64,000 nucleotides of DNA from Streptomyces sp. DSM 110735 (GCF_016482685.1 NZ_JACYHF010000005.1:248001-312000), one strand, 5' to 3'; positions 1 through 9,296 are shown, counted from the first letter of the stretch. Notes: generated by a model not told the origin, from the letters alone. Numbers and translations are program-made.

Positions 1-2145
1 CACCCGGCGCAGGGCGGGCGCGTCGACGGGCTCGTCGAGGAAGAGCTGGAGCATCGACGGCACGAAGTGCGCGACGGTGACGCGCTGTTCGGTCAGGACG
101 CGGGCCAGATAGGTGCTGTCCTGGTGCCCGCCGGGCCGGGCGAGCACCAGGGTGGCGCCGTTCATGAGCGGCCAGAACAGCTCCCACACCGACACGTCGA
201 AGCTCAGCGGAGTCTTCTGCAGCACCCGGTCGTCGGCGCCGAGCGGGAAGGTCTCCTGCATCCACAGCAGCCGGTTGACGATCGCGCGGTGGGTGACGAC
301 CACGCCCTTGGGACGCCCGGTGGAGCCGGAGGTGAACAGCACATAGGCGGCGTCGTCGGGACGGCCCGGACCGGTCGCGCGCGGCACCTCGGAACGGTCC
401 GCCGAGGTCAGGACCCGTTCCGCCCCGGCGCGTACGGCCGTCTCCACGCAGTCCGGCGCGGCGAAGGCCACCGTCATGCCCGCCTCGGACGCCATGAAGG
501 CGAGGCGCGCGGGCGGCAGCGAGGGCTCCAGGGGCAGATAGGCGGCGCCCGTGAGCAGGGTGCCGAGCACGCCCGTGACCATGTCCGGGCCGCGTTCGGC
601 GCAGACCCCGACGAACCGGCCGGGACCCGCCCCGGCGGCGGCGAGCGCGTCGGCCGCCCGGCGGGAGCGTTCGAGCAACTGCGCGTAGGTGAGCGTGCCG
701 TCCTCACCGTGGACGGCGACCGCGTCGGGGGTGGCCGCCGCCTGCCGCTCGATCAGCGCGGCGAGGGTCTCCTCCGCGTCCGGGTACCGCACGCCGAGCG
801 CCGGACCGCTCTCCTCGGCTCCGGCGGCGGCCGTCAGCACGCCGTCGACCGTCTCGGCGCCGGTGAGGGCGTCCAGGACGCGGTAGAGGTACTCCATCAT
901 GTCGTCGACCGCGCCCGGCTCGAACCGTTCGCGGTGGAAGACGAGCCGGACCACCGAGGCGGGCGCCGGTGTCACGATCAGGGTCAGCGCCTCGCTGGTC
1001 TTCTCGAAGTCGTTGACCGAGCGGACCGAGAACTGTTCGGCCAGCTTCCCGTCGCCGATGGCGAGCGGGTAGTTGTCGAGGACGACGACGCTCTCGAACA
1101 GCGGCTCGTTCCCGGGCAGGTTCGCCCAGGACCGGATCCGCGCCAGGGGCGCGTACTCGTACCGCCTGGCCGTGGAGTGCACCGTCTGGATCTCCCGCAG
1201 CCAGTCGCGGAGCGGACCGTCGTCGGGCACGGTGATCCGGATCGGCAGGGTGTTGATGAACGAGCCGACCATCTCGTCGACGCCCCGCAGTTCGGCGGGG
1301 CGACCCGAGCTGGTGCAGCCGTAGGTGACCTCCGCGTCCCCGCTGAAGCGCCGCAGGACCAGCGCCCAGGCAGCCTGCAGCAGCGTGCTGAGGGTGACCT
1401 GGTTGCGGGCGGCGACCGCGCGCAGCCGCTCGTCGAGGTCGGCGGGCAGCTCCCGGCGGACCTCCTCGACGGCGCCGGGACCGCGTCGCGGGTCGAGCCG
1501 CAGCAGCGGGCCGAGGCGACCGCTGTCGGCGGAACCCGAGAGGGCGCCGGTCCACCACTCCTGGGCCGCCCGCATGTCCTGGGACTGCAGCCAGGCGATG
1601 TAGTCCCGGTACGGGGCGGGCGCGGGCGGTGCCGGAGCGCCCGCGAGCAGGCACTGGTACCGCCGGATGAAGTCGCCGAGGACGATCGGCACCGACCAGC
1701 CGTCGAGCAGCAGCATGTGGTGGGTCCAGACGAACCCGTGGCGCCCCTCGCCGAGCCGGATCAGACGCAGCCGCTGCAGCGGCGGACGCTCCGGGTCGAA
1801 GCCCGTGGCCCGGTCCTCGGCGAGGAGCCGCTCGAACCTGTCCCGCTGCTCGTCGGCGTCCGCGTCCGACCAGTCGTGCCGCGTCAGCGCGCCGGGCGGG
1901 GTGCGGTGCACCACCTGGAGCGGCTTGTCGAGACCCTCCCAGTGGAAGGAGGTCCGCAGCGCGGGATGCGCGGTCACGACCTGCCGCCAGGCCAGCTCCA
2001 GGAGGTCGGCGTCGAGCGCGCCCGTGATCTCGAAGCTGCGCTGCGCGACATAGGTGTCCGCGTCGCCGCCGTACAGGGTGTGCAGCAGCATGCCCTGCTG
2101 GAGCGGCGACAGTTCGTAGACGTCCGCGACGTCGGCCTGGCTCAC
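1..2145 (-). CDS. NRPS subunit, C-A module, incomplete at the window edge; A domain looks Ser-specific
   Basis: Second NRPS of the minus-strand assembly line; only the first 715 codons are inside the window. The GTG start overlaps the stop of the upstream NRPS gene (GTGA), so the two are probably translationally coupled. Residues ~5-440 form a condensation domain. Its active-site segment is WTHHMLLLDGWS at 140-151; against the usual HHxxxDG the second, catalytic His is Met. An adenylation domain follows, with the A3 core FTSGSTGRPKG near residue 605 and the A4 segment SFDVSVWELFWP. The first specificity residues are D, V, W, then H in VAHFVPSML, the pattern of Ser-activating domains such as EntF. 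The remaining code positions, the PCP and anything further downstream lie outside. NRPS identity is certain; Ser is an inference from four positions. Confidence 0.93.
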   Translation of the reverse strand, partial: MSQADVADVYELSPLQQGMLLHTLYGGDADTYVAQRSFEITGALDADLLELAWRQVVTAHPALRTSFHWEGLDKPLQVVHRTPPGALTRHDWSDADADEQRDRFERLLAEDRATGFDPERPPLQRLRLIRLGEGRHGFVWTHHMLLLDGWSVPIVLGDFIRRYQCLLAGAPAPPAPAPYRDYIAWLQSQDMRAAQEWWTGALSGSADSGRLGPLLRLDPRRGPGAVEEVRRELPADLDERLRAVAARNQVTLSTLLQAAWALVLRRFSGDAEVTYGCTSSGRPAELRGVDEMVGSFINTLPIRITVPDDGPLRDWLREIQTVHSTARRYEYAPLARIRSWANLPGNEPLFESVVVLDNYPLAIGDGKLAEQFSVRSVNDFEKTSEALTLIVTPAPASVVRLVFHRERFEPGAVDDMMEYLYRVLDALTGAETVDGVLTAAAGAEESGPALGVRYPDAEETLAALIERQAAATPDAVAVHGEDGTLTYAQLLERSRRAADALAAAGAGPGRFVGVCAERGPDMVTGVLGTLLTGAAYLPLEPSLPPARLAFMASEAGMTVAFAAPDCVETAVRAGAERVLTSADRSEVPRATGPGRPDDAAYVLFTSGSTGRPKGVVVTHRAIVNRLLWMQETFPLGADDRVLQKTPLSFDVSVWELFWPLMNGATLVLARPGGHQDSTYLARVLTEQRVTVAHFVPSMLQLFLDEPVDAPALRRV

Positions 2146-5100
2146 GGGGTCTCCTGGCCGGTCTGCAGACGGCTGAGCAGCCCGTCGAGCTGGGAGCGGT
2201 CCACGCGGGCGAGCGGGAAGTCCGAGGGGACGTGCGTGACGTCCCCCTCGGCCGTCAGCGCCCGCAGCTCCGTCAGGAACCGCTCCGCGAGCCGGTCCAC
2301 GGTCTCCTGGTGGTGCAGCCTGGCGCTGTACTCCCAGGTGACGGTCAGCCTGCCGCCGGTGACCGAGGCGCGGACCGCGAGCGGGTACGGGCGCCGGGCG
2401 AGCGGACTCGTCGCGGGTCCGGCGGGTCCGAGCGCGGTGAAACCGTCCGTGGCCGGTGACGGCTCGTGGAGCTGCCCGGAGTACTCGAAGAGCACCTGCG
2501 CCGGGGAGTCCGGCACCGGGTCGTTGCCCTGGTTCAGCAACTGCCAGCCGAGCCCGCCCTCGGGGACGGCGCGCAGGACTTCCTTGACCGACTTCAACGT
2601 GGTCTCGGGCGTGCCGTCGGGTTCGCTGACGAGACCGACCGGGTGGACGGTGTCCAGCCAGCCGACGGTGCGTGCCAGGTCGAGGTCCCCGAAGATCCGC
2701 TCGCGGGTGTGCCGCCGCAGGTCGATCAGGGTGCGCGGCGAGCCCGTCCAGTCGCCGAGGGTGCGGCTCAGGGCGGTCAGCAGCAGCTCGTCGATCCGGC
2801 AGTTGTGCGCCGCCGGGACGGCGTGCAGCAGCTCGGTCGTCTCCTCGGCATCCAGGCGCGCGACGACCTCGCGGGCGTCGGCGGCGGTGTCGGCGCCCGG
2901 CGGCTCCGCCGTGTCGAGGGGCACCGTGCCGGACGCGCTCTCGACCAGCTCCGTCCAGTACGGCCGCTGCGACCGCACCGGCTGGGTACCGGCGTACGAC
3001 GCCAGGCGGCGCGCCCAGGACTGCCAGGACGTCGTCTTGGCCGGCAGCGCGACGCTCTGGCCCGCGCCCAGCGCGAGCAGCGCGGTCCGCAGGTCCTCGA
3101 CGAGGATGCGCACGGAGGTGGGGTCGGCGACCAGGTGGTGGGCGATCAGCGCCAGTTGGTCGGGGCGTCCCTCGCCGAGTTGGAAGAACTCGAACCGGAC
3201 CAGCGGTCCCACGGAGGGCTTGAGACCCGCCGCCGCCTCGGCGGTCAGCTCCGTGATCCGGCGCTCCTGCTCCTCGCGGTCCAGTCCGGACAGGTCGTGC
3301 GCCGTGAACGGCGTGCGCGAGTCGGGCAGGGCGATCCGCACGCGCGTCTGGACGCCGTTGAGCTGGAAGCGCTGCCGCAGCCCGTCGTGGTGGACGAGGA
3401 GCTGGACGACCGCCTCGCGCAGCAGGTCCTGCGGATAGGACTCCCGCAGTTCGAGCAGCGTGGAGACGTTCCAGTGGTGCGGGTCGGTGATGTCCGCGCC
3501 GCAGAACCAGCGCTGCCGCGCGGTGAGCGGCGACGGTCCGCTGACCACGCCCTGCTCGGCGTCGATCACCGGAGCCGCCGTCGTCACCGCGGCGAGCATG
3601 GCGACCGTGGGGTGCTCGAAGAGGTCCAGCGGGGAGATCCGGATGCCGATGTCCTGCGCCTGTGCGACGACCTGGATGGCGAGGATCGAGTCGCCCCCCA
3701 GCTCGAAGAAGTTGTCGTGCACGCTGATGCTCTCGGTGCCGATGACACCGGCGACGATCTCGGCGAGCTGCTGCTCGACCGGGTTCTCGGGAGCGACGAA
3801 GTCCGCCGCCTCGGCGGGGCGTTCGTCGGTGGGGGCGGGCAGCGCCGCGTGGTCGACCTTGCCGTTCGGGGTCAGCGGCAGGGCGCGCAGCTCGACGAAC
3901 GTCGCGGGAACCATGTACGGCGGCAGTTCCTTCTCCAGGAACGCGCGCAGGACACCCGCCGCGGGCGCGGGCGAGGTGCGCGGCACGACGTACGCCACGA
4001 GCCGCTTGTCCCCGGGCTCGGGCTCGTGCACGACGACCACCGACTCGGTGATCTCGGGGTGCAGGCTGAGGTTCGCCTCGATCTCCGCGGGCTCCACCCG
4101 GAAACCGCGGATCTTGACCTGGGTGTCGGCGCGGGAGACGAACTCCAGGTTGCCGTCGGGTCGTTGGCGCACCAGGTCGCCGGTGCGGTACAGACGCGCG
4201 CCCGGGTGCGCCGGGTCCGGGTCGGCGACGAACCGCGCGGCGGTCAGACCGGGGCGCCCGTAGTAGCCGCGGGCCAGGCTGATGCCGCCGATGTACAGGT
4301 CACCGATGCTGCCGACGGGGACGGGGCGCAGCCGGTGGTCCAGGATGCGCAGATCCGCCGAGGGCAGCGGGGTGCCGATCGGCAGGTTGGGCCAGTCGCG
4401 GCTCTGGTCGACCGGGTCGATACGGAAGAAGGTCGAGCTGACCGTCGTCTCCGTCAGTCCGTACACGTGCATCAGCGGCACGCCGAGCGGCTCCCACATC
4501 GTGATGCGGTCGGGCAGCACCCGCTCGCCACCGATGATCACCAGGCGGAGCCACTCCGGGAGTTCGCGGTTCTCGCGCCGCAGCGACCGGGTCCACTCGT
4601 GCCAGTACGCGGTGGGCAGTTCCATCACCGTGACGTGCTCGCGCTCGGCCAGCTCCGCGAGGTCGGCGCCGCCGCCGAGCAGCCGCTCCGCCGGGATGAC
4701 CACCGCGCCGCCGGCCAGCCAGACCGGGAACAGCTCCTCCACGAGGACGTCGAAGCTGGGCGAGGCGAACTGCAGGAACCGGTCCCCGGTGCCCAGCCCG
4801 AAACGGTCCACGACGTCACGCGCGAAGACCGCCAGGGAGCGGTGCTCGATCTGGGCGCCCTTGGGGCGACCGGTCGAACCCGAGGTGTACACCATGTACG
4901 CCGTCGAGGCGGGGTCGGGCAGCGTGGGCAGATCGTGTGCCGGGCGGTCCAGGGGCGCGTCCACGAGGACGACCTCGCCCGCCCACGCCTCGCCCGCGAC
5001 CGTCGGCGCGCCGTTCTCCTTCTCGACGATCAGCACCCGCACATCGGCGTCGGCGAGCATGAACGCCAGGCGCTCCGCCGGATAGGACGGGTCGAGCGGG

Positions 5101-6833
5101 ACGTAGTAGCCGCCCGCCTTGAGCACCGCAAGGATCGCCACGGCCATGCGGGGCGAGCGGTCGAGCAGGATGCCGACGGGCACCTCCCTGCCCACCCCGC
5201 GTGCGCGCAGCTCGTGCGCGAGCCGGTTGGCGGCGCGGTTCAGCTCCGCGTAGCTCAGGGCGGTTCCCCCGTGGACCACCGCCGTGGTGTGCGGGGCGAG
5301 GGCAGCGCGCCGCTGGAAGAGCTCGACGAAGCCCGGACCGTGGTCCGCCGCCGCGACGGGGACCGGCGCTGCCGCCGCCGCGACCGGGCTGACGATGAAC
5401 TCGACGTCACCGACCTTTGTGTCGGGCGCCGTCACCAGTTGCCGGAGCACGTTGACGAACTGCGCGGCCAGCAGCTCCACCGTCTCGGTGTCGAACAGCT
5501 CGGTGGAGTACTGCCATTGCAGGGACACGGTGTCGCCGCGCGGCATCGCGAACAGGGTCAGGTCGATGGAGACCGGTCCGATGTCCATCGGCTCCGGCGC
5601 GATGGTGAGGTCCGGCAGTTCGAGGGCGCTGGCCGGGGCGGTCAGGACGTTGATCATCACCTGGATCAGGGGGGTCTGCGACGCCTCCCGGCCGATGCCC
5701 AGTTGTTCGAGGAGCCGCTCGAAGGGCAGGTCCTGGTGGTCGTAGCCCGCGGTGGTGGTGTCCCGGGCGGCGTGCACCAGATCGCGCAGTGTCTGGTCCT
5801 GGGCGAGCCGCATCCGCAGCGGCAGCAGGTTGGCGAAGCAGCCGATCAGCTCCTCGGTCTCCACCCGGTTGCGCCCGGAGATGGCCGAGCCGATCACCAG
5901 GTCGTCCTGGTTCGCGTACCGGTGGAGCAGGACGGAGAAGGTGGCGAGCAGCACCATGAACAGCGAGGCGTTCTCCCGCTCGCTGAACACCTTGAGTTCG
6001 CCGCTCAGTTCGGGCGTGAGGTCGATGTGGTACTGCGCGCCCTCGAAGGTCGGCCGGGCGGGGTAGGGCCGGTCGACGGGCAGCGAGAGGCGGGTCGGCA
6101 CCCCCTCCAGCGCCTGCTTCCAGTAGGCGAGTTCGGCGCCGATCCGCTCGTCGGTGAACTCCCGCGCCTGCGCGGCGGCGAAGTCACCGAACTGGATCTC
6201 CAGCGGCGGGAGCGTGCCCGTGCCGCCCCCGCGGTAGGAGCCGTACAGCGCCACGAACTCCCGTACGAGGATGGCCATCGACCAGGCGTCGGACGCCGCG
6301 TGGTCGGTCGTGAACAGCGCCACATGGGTGTCCGGGGCGAGCCGCAGCAACTGGATGCGCAGGCGCTGGGGGTCCTCCGGGGCGAAGGGGCGCACCAGCT
6401 CGGCGTCCGCGCGCCGCCGCACCTCGGCGGGCTGCTCCTCGGCGGGCAGGTCGGACAGGTCGATCAGCGGGGTCGGCACCGGGGTGACCGGCTGGACCAC
6501 CTGCACGGGGGTGCGGCCGTTCATCTCGACCGTGGACCGCAGCGCCTCGTGCCGGTCGACGATCTCCGTCAGCACCCGGCTGAGCAGGGAGAGATCGAGG
6601 TCGCCGACGAGCCGCAGCGCGCCGCCGATGTTGTTGGAACCGCGGATCCGGCCGGTGGTCCACTCGCGGAGCTGGGCGAAGGACAGCGGGGTCGGCGCCT
6701 CGCGGTCGCGCGGCGTGATCCGGTCGACCGCGGCGGTCCCGCGCGCCGCCGCCATGTCCGCGAGCCGCCGCTCCAGCAGTTCCCGCTTGTCCGGGGAGAG
6801 GGCGGCGATACGGGATTGCAGGTCGTCAGTCAT
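2142..6833 (-). CDS. NRPS, single module C-A-PCP-E
   Basis: A 1563-residue NRPS. The ATG at 6833 is chosen because it overlaps the stop of the PLP-enzyme gene (ATGA) and gives the usual NRPS N-terminus (LSPDKRELLERRL). Condensation domain ~45-480, with TDHAASDAWS where HHxxxDG is expected: the catalytic second His (178) and Asp 182 are kept, the first His is Asp and the Gly is Ala. Adenylation domain ~500-1005: A3 YTSGSTGRPKG at 649-659, YGLTE in place of YGPTE, A10 Lys 992. Hand-read specificity residues are D, V, E, E, I, G, V, V, S; two acidic residues suggest a basic or guanidino substrate. Carrier protein LGGDSI with Ser 1049. From ~1100 to the end is an epimerization-type domain, but its EGHGRE motif reads RRHTRE (1373-1378) and HHxxxDG reads HHLVADP. 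Epimerase activity is therefore doubtful. Confidence 0.95.
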   Translation of the reverse strand: MTDDLQSRIAALSPDKRELLERRLADMAAARGTAAVDRITPRDREAPTPLSFAQLREWTTGRIRGSNNIGGALRLVGDLDLSLLSRVLTEIVDRHEALRSTVEMNGRTPVQVVQPVTPVPTPLIDLSDLPAEEQPAEVRRRADAELVRPFAPEDPQRLRIQLLRLAPDTHVALFTTDHAASDAWSMAILVREFVALYGSYRGGGTGTLPPLEIQFGDFAAAQAREFTDERIGAELAYWKQALEGVPTRLSLPVDRPYPARPTFEGAQYHIDLTPELSGELKVFSERENASLFMVLLATFSVLLHRYANQDDLVIGSAISGRNRVETEELIGCFANLLPLRMRLAQDQTLRDLVHAARDTTTAGYDHQDLPFERLLEQLGIGREASQTPLIQVMINVLTAPASALELPDLTIAPEPMDIGPVSIDLTLFAMPRGDTVSLQWQYSTELFDTETVELLAAQFVNVLRQLVTAPDTKVGDVEFIVSPVAAAAAPVPVAAADHGPGFVELFQRRAALAPHTTAVVHGGTALSYAELNRAANRLAHELRARGVGREVPVGILLDRSPRMAVAILAVLKAGGYYVPLDPSYPAERLAFMLADADVRVLIVEKENGAPTVAGEAWAGEVVLVDAPLDRPAHDLPTLPDPASTAYMVYTSGSTGRPKGAQIEHRSLAVFARDVVDRFGLGTGDRFLQFASPSFDVLVEELFPVWLAGGAVVIPAERLLGGGADLAELAEREHVTVMELPTAYWHEWTRSLRRENRELPEWLRLVIIGGERVLPDRITMWEPLGVPLMHVYGLTETTVSSTFFRIDPVDQSRDWPNLPIGTPLPSADLRILDHRLRPVPVGSIGDLYIGGISLARGYYGRPGLTAARFVADPDPAHPGARLYRTGDLVRQRPDGNLEFVSRADTQVKIRGFRVEPAEIEANLSLHPEITESVVVVHEPEPGDKRLVAYVVPRTSPAPAAGVLRAFLEKELPPYMVPATFVELRALPLTPNGKVDHAALPAPTDERPAEAADFVAPENPVEQQLAEIVAGVIGTESISVHDNFFELGGDSILAIQVVAQAQDIGIRISPLDLFEHPTVAMLAAVTTAAPVIDAEQGVVSGPSPLTARQRWFCGADITDPHHWNVSTLLELRESYPQDLLREAVVQLLVHHDGLRQRFQLNGVQTRVRIALPDSRTPFTAHDLSGLDREEQERRITELTAEAAAGLKPSVGPLVRFEFFQLGEGRPDQLALIAHHLVADPTSVRILVEDLRTALLALGAGQSVALPAKTTSWQSWARRLASYAGTQPVRSQRPYWTELVESASGTVPLDTAEPPGADTAADAREVVARLDAEETTELLHAVPAAHNCRIDELLLTALSRTLGDWTGSPRTLIDLRRHTRERIFGDLDLARTVGWLDTVHPVGLVSEPDGTPETTLKSVKEVLRAVPEGGLGWQLLNQGNDPVPDSPAQVLFEYSGQLHEPSPATDGFTALGPAGPATSPLARRPYPLAVRASVTGGRLTVTWEYSARLHHQETVDRLAERFLTELRALTAEGDVTHVPSDFPLARVDRSQLDGLLSRLQTGQETP

Positions 6834-7966
6834 CGGGCAGCCACCGTTCGGGAGTCTTCGCGCAGCACCTGTTCGAGGGAGGAGAGTCCTGCTGTCAGCT
6901 CGGCGGTGGTGCCGCCGAAGCCGAGCCGGGCGTAGGAGCGGAAGTCCTCGCCGAAGCACATGCCCGGCACGAGCAGCACACGGTGCTCCTCCGCGAGCCG
7001 TCGGCACGAGCGCTCCACGTCGGGGAGGCGGGGGAACTCGACGAAGGTCGTCACACTGCCGTCCGGCGGGGTGAGCCGGACCAGTTCCGGCAGTCCCGCC
7101 GCCCAGTCCCGCACCAGCTTGAGGTTGGCGTTCGCGTGCTCGCGCTGGAACGCCACGATCCGGTCCGCGTTGCGGATCGCCTTCTCCGCGAAGAACTCCA
7201 GGACGGGCGAGACGTACAGCGCGATGTAGTCACGCAGCACCGCCATCTCCTCGTGCAGTTCCCGCGGCGCCAGACACCAGCCCACCCGCATTCCGGCCAG
7301 CCCGTAGCTCTTGGAGAGGGTGCCGAAGGAGATGACCTTGTCGTAGCGGTCGTGCGGCAGCCGCAGGGGGTCCCCGGTGTACGTCATCTCGCCGAACGCG
7401 TTGTCCCAGACCAGCCAGGCGCCCGACGCCGCCGCGATGGCGATCAGCTCGTCCTGCTCCTCGGCGGTGATCGACACCCCGGTCGGGTTGTGCGGGAAGT
7501 TCACCACGATCATCCGCGGTCCCGACGCGGCGAGTTCACGCAAGCGCTCCATATCGGGGCGGAAACCCCGGTCGGCGCGCAGCGGCCAGCGCGTGATCCG
7601 GCACCCCAGCGACCCGGCGATGTCGTACAACTGCTGGTAGGCGGGGTCGACGACGATCACCTCGTCGCCCGCCTCCAGCAAGGTGTGCATGACGATGTAG
7701 ATCGCCTCGCTGGACCCGTGCGTGACCATCACCGGGTCGACGTCGCCGCCGGTCCAGCGGTCCGCGAGCGCCGCCCGCAGCCCGGGCCCGCCGTACGCCT
7801 CGCTGTCGTGCAGCACCAGCGAATCCAGCTCGGACAGCTCGAAGTCGCAGAGCGTGCGCAGCTCCGCCATGGACAGGTCGCGCACCCCGCTGCTGCCGAT
7901 GTCGTGATCGACCTTGTGGTAGTAGTCGCGCATCCAGGCTTCCAGCTTCGCAACGGCGATGCCCAT
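6830..7966 (-). CDS. PLP-dependent capreomycidine-synthase-like enzyme (VioD family)
   Basis: A 378-residue fold-type I PLP enzyme resembling VioD of viomycin biosynthesis, which cyclises 3-hydroxyarginine to capreomycidine, and related streptolidine-pathway enzymes. Seen in the protein: SSGVRDLSMAELR at the N-terminus (VioD has a similar SSSGV segment), THGSSEAIY at 82-90, NPTG with Asn 160, Asp 188, and the PLP lysine Lys 219 in SFGTLSKSYG. The ATG at 7966 gives a family-like N-terminus; an in-frame ATG at 8086 would add 40 residues, but that stretch overlaps the repeated promoter element and looks untranslated. It overlaps the next NRPS gene by ATGA. The link to the NRPS whose A domain has two acidic pocket residues supports a cyclic guanidine product. 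No VioC-like arginine hydroxylase is present in the window, so the substrate is uncertain; a general aminotransferase remains possible. Confidence 0.8.
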   Translation of the reverse strand: MGIAVAKLEAWMRDYYHKVDHDIGSSGVRDLSMAELRTLCDFELSELDSLVLHDSEAYGGPGLRAALADRWTGGDVDPVMVTHGSSEAIYIVMHTLLEAGDEVIVVDPAYQQLYDIAGSLGCRITRWPLRADRGFRPDMERLRELAASGPRMIVVNFPHNPTGVSITAEEQDELIAIAAASGAWLVWDNAFGEMTYTGDPLRLPHDRYDKVISFGTLSKSYGLAGMRVGWCLAPRELHEEMAVLRDYIALYVSPVLEFFAEKAIRNADRIVAFQREHANANLKLVRDWAAGLPELVRLTPPDGSVTTFVEFPRLPDVERSCRRLAEEHRVLLVPGMCFGEDFRSYARLGFGGTTAELTAGLSSLEQVLREDSRTVAAR

Positions 7967-8061
7967 ACGTAATTCCACTCTGTTCGCGGCCACTTCGAAC
8001 GGGAACTGCGGAGCCGAAAGTCGACAGATTCCCCAGTCTCGGCCAGCCTCGTTCACCGGCT

Positions 8062-8094
8062 CCGCGCCCGCATGTCGTCCTTTCATGTGACACC
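8062..8094 (+). promoter_or_regulatory. Repeated 33-bp promoter-type element, copy 1
   Basis: This 33-bp stretch recurs with a single mismatch at 9297-9329. Its core is GTCGTCCTTTCATGTGACAC. In both places a TAG-beginning, -10-like hexamer (TAGTTT at 8116) follows about 20 bp later, and a plus-strand gene of the same cluster starts further on (8181). It could be the -35 region of an alternative sigma factor or the site of a pathway activator. It also lies in the gap between the divergent operons, so it might serve the minus-strand NRPS genes. Confidence 0.6.
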
Positions 8095-8180
8095 GCCGCG
8101 CCGAGTCGCTGCGGGTAGTTTCTGGACCACATCAGGGCCTTCACACCGCCGAGTTCAACGAGGAAGCAGGTGGTCGACCG

Positions 8181-9287
8181 GTGGACTTCGAGATACACAC
8201 CAGTGACCGACCGACGCCGGCCCGGGAGCGCGAGTCGGTCCTCGGCTCACCCGGCTTCGGCAGGGTCTTCACCGACCACATGGTGACCCTGCGCTTCGAC
8301 GAGGAGCGCGGCTGGTACGACGGGCGGCTCGAAGCGTACGCCCCCCTCAGTCTCGACCCCTCCGCCTCCGTGTTCCACTACGGCCAGGAGTGCTTCGAGG
8401 GCATGAAGGCGTACCGGCAGGACGGCGGCGGCATCGCGCTGTTCCGCCCGTCGGTCAACGCGCGCCGGTTCAACCGCTCCGCGGAACGCCTCGCCATGCC
8501 CGCCCTCCCCGAGGAGACCTTCCTGCGGGCGCTGGAGCTGCTGGTCACCCAGGACGCCGCCTGGGTCCCCTCCGGCGAGGGCGAGAGCCTCTACCTGCGC
8601 CCCCTGATGATCGCCACCCAGCACGAGCTGGGTTTCACGCTTCCCTCGCGCAGCTATCTGTTCGTGGTGTTCGCCTCGCCCGCCACCGCCTACTTCGGCG
8701 CCGGTGAACGGCTCCGGCCGCTGACGGTGTGGCTGTCGGAGGAGTACACCCGCGCCGCGCCCGGCGGCACCGGCGCCGCCAAGGTCGGCGGCAACTACGC
8801 CGCCGCCTTCGCCGCCCAGCGCCAGGGCGTGGCGGAGGGCTGCGACCAGGTGGTGTGGCTGGACGCGGCGGAGCACACCTGGGTCGAGGAGATGGGCGGC
8901 ATGAACATCTTCTTCGTCCTGCGCGAGGAGGACGGGAGCAGACCGCGGATCGTCACACCCCCGCTGACCGACACGCTGCTGCCCGGCGTGACCCGCGACT
9001 CCCTGCTCCGCCTCGCCCCCGAACTCGGCTTCGACACCGAGGAACGCCCCATGTCGGTGCCGCGGTGGGAAGAGCTGTGCGCGTCCGGGAGGATGACCGA
9101 GGCATTCGCCTGCGGGACGGCTGCCGTCATCGCCCCGATCGGCCGGGTCAAGGGAGCGGGCGGCAAGGGCTGGACCATCGGGGACGGCGAGCCGGGACCC
9201 GTCACCCGACGGCTGCGCGAGGAGCTGCTCGGCATCCAGTACGGGCGGCTGCCCGACCCGCACGCCTGGGTGCACAAGGTGGGCTGA
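8181..9287 (+). CDS. Branched-chain amino acid aminotransferase family protein
   Basis: A 368-residue class IV PLP aminotransferase of the IlvE type, moving an amino group between glutamate and branched-chain 2-oxoacids. Recognisable parts are HYGQECFEGMKAYR near residue 75, the PLP lysine Lys 201 in GAAKVGGNYA, and the conserved EEMGGMNIFFV and TEAFACGTAAVIAP segments. It starts with GTG, with AGGAAGCAGG about ten bases upstream. It opens the plus-strand biosynthetic run and sits downstream of the repeated 33-bp element, so it probably supplies an aliphatic amino acid (or an unusual 2-oxoacid-derived one) to the pathway rather than serving general metabolism. That fits the valine-like code of the free-standing A domain downstream. 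Confidence 0.92.
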   Translation: MDFEIHTSDRPTPARERESVLGSPGFGRVFTDHMVTLRFDEERGWYDGRLEAYAPLSLDPSASVFHYGQECFEGMKAYRQDGGGIALFRPSVNARRFNRSAERLAMPALPEETFLRALELLVTQDAAWVPSGEGESLYLRPLMIATQHELGFTLPSRSYLFVVFASPATAYFGAGERLRPLTVWLSEEYTRAAPGGTGAAKVGGNYAAAFAAQRQGVAEGCDQVVWLDAAEHTWVEEMGGMNIFFVLREEDGSRPRIVTPPLTDTLLPGVTRDSLLRLAPELGFDTEERPMSVPRWEELCASGRMTEAFACGTAAVIAPIGRVKGAGGKGWTIGDGEPGPVTRRLREELLGIQYGRLPDPHAWVHKVG

Positions 9288-9296
9288 ACCCGCGCC

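Noticed and set aside
67..6935. Very long plus-strand open frames (67-3438 and 2466-6935) opposite the NRPS genes
   Set aside because: They are antisense to clear NRPS domains, have no recognisable motifs, and are rich in Arg, Gly, Gln and Val, as expected for the complement of GC-biased codons.
7967..8086. A 40-residue N-terminal extension of the VioD-like enzyme
   Set aside because: The extension covers the repeated 33-bp element, and family members align from about MGIAVAKLEAW; its codon use looks non-coding.
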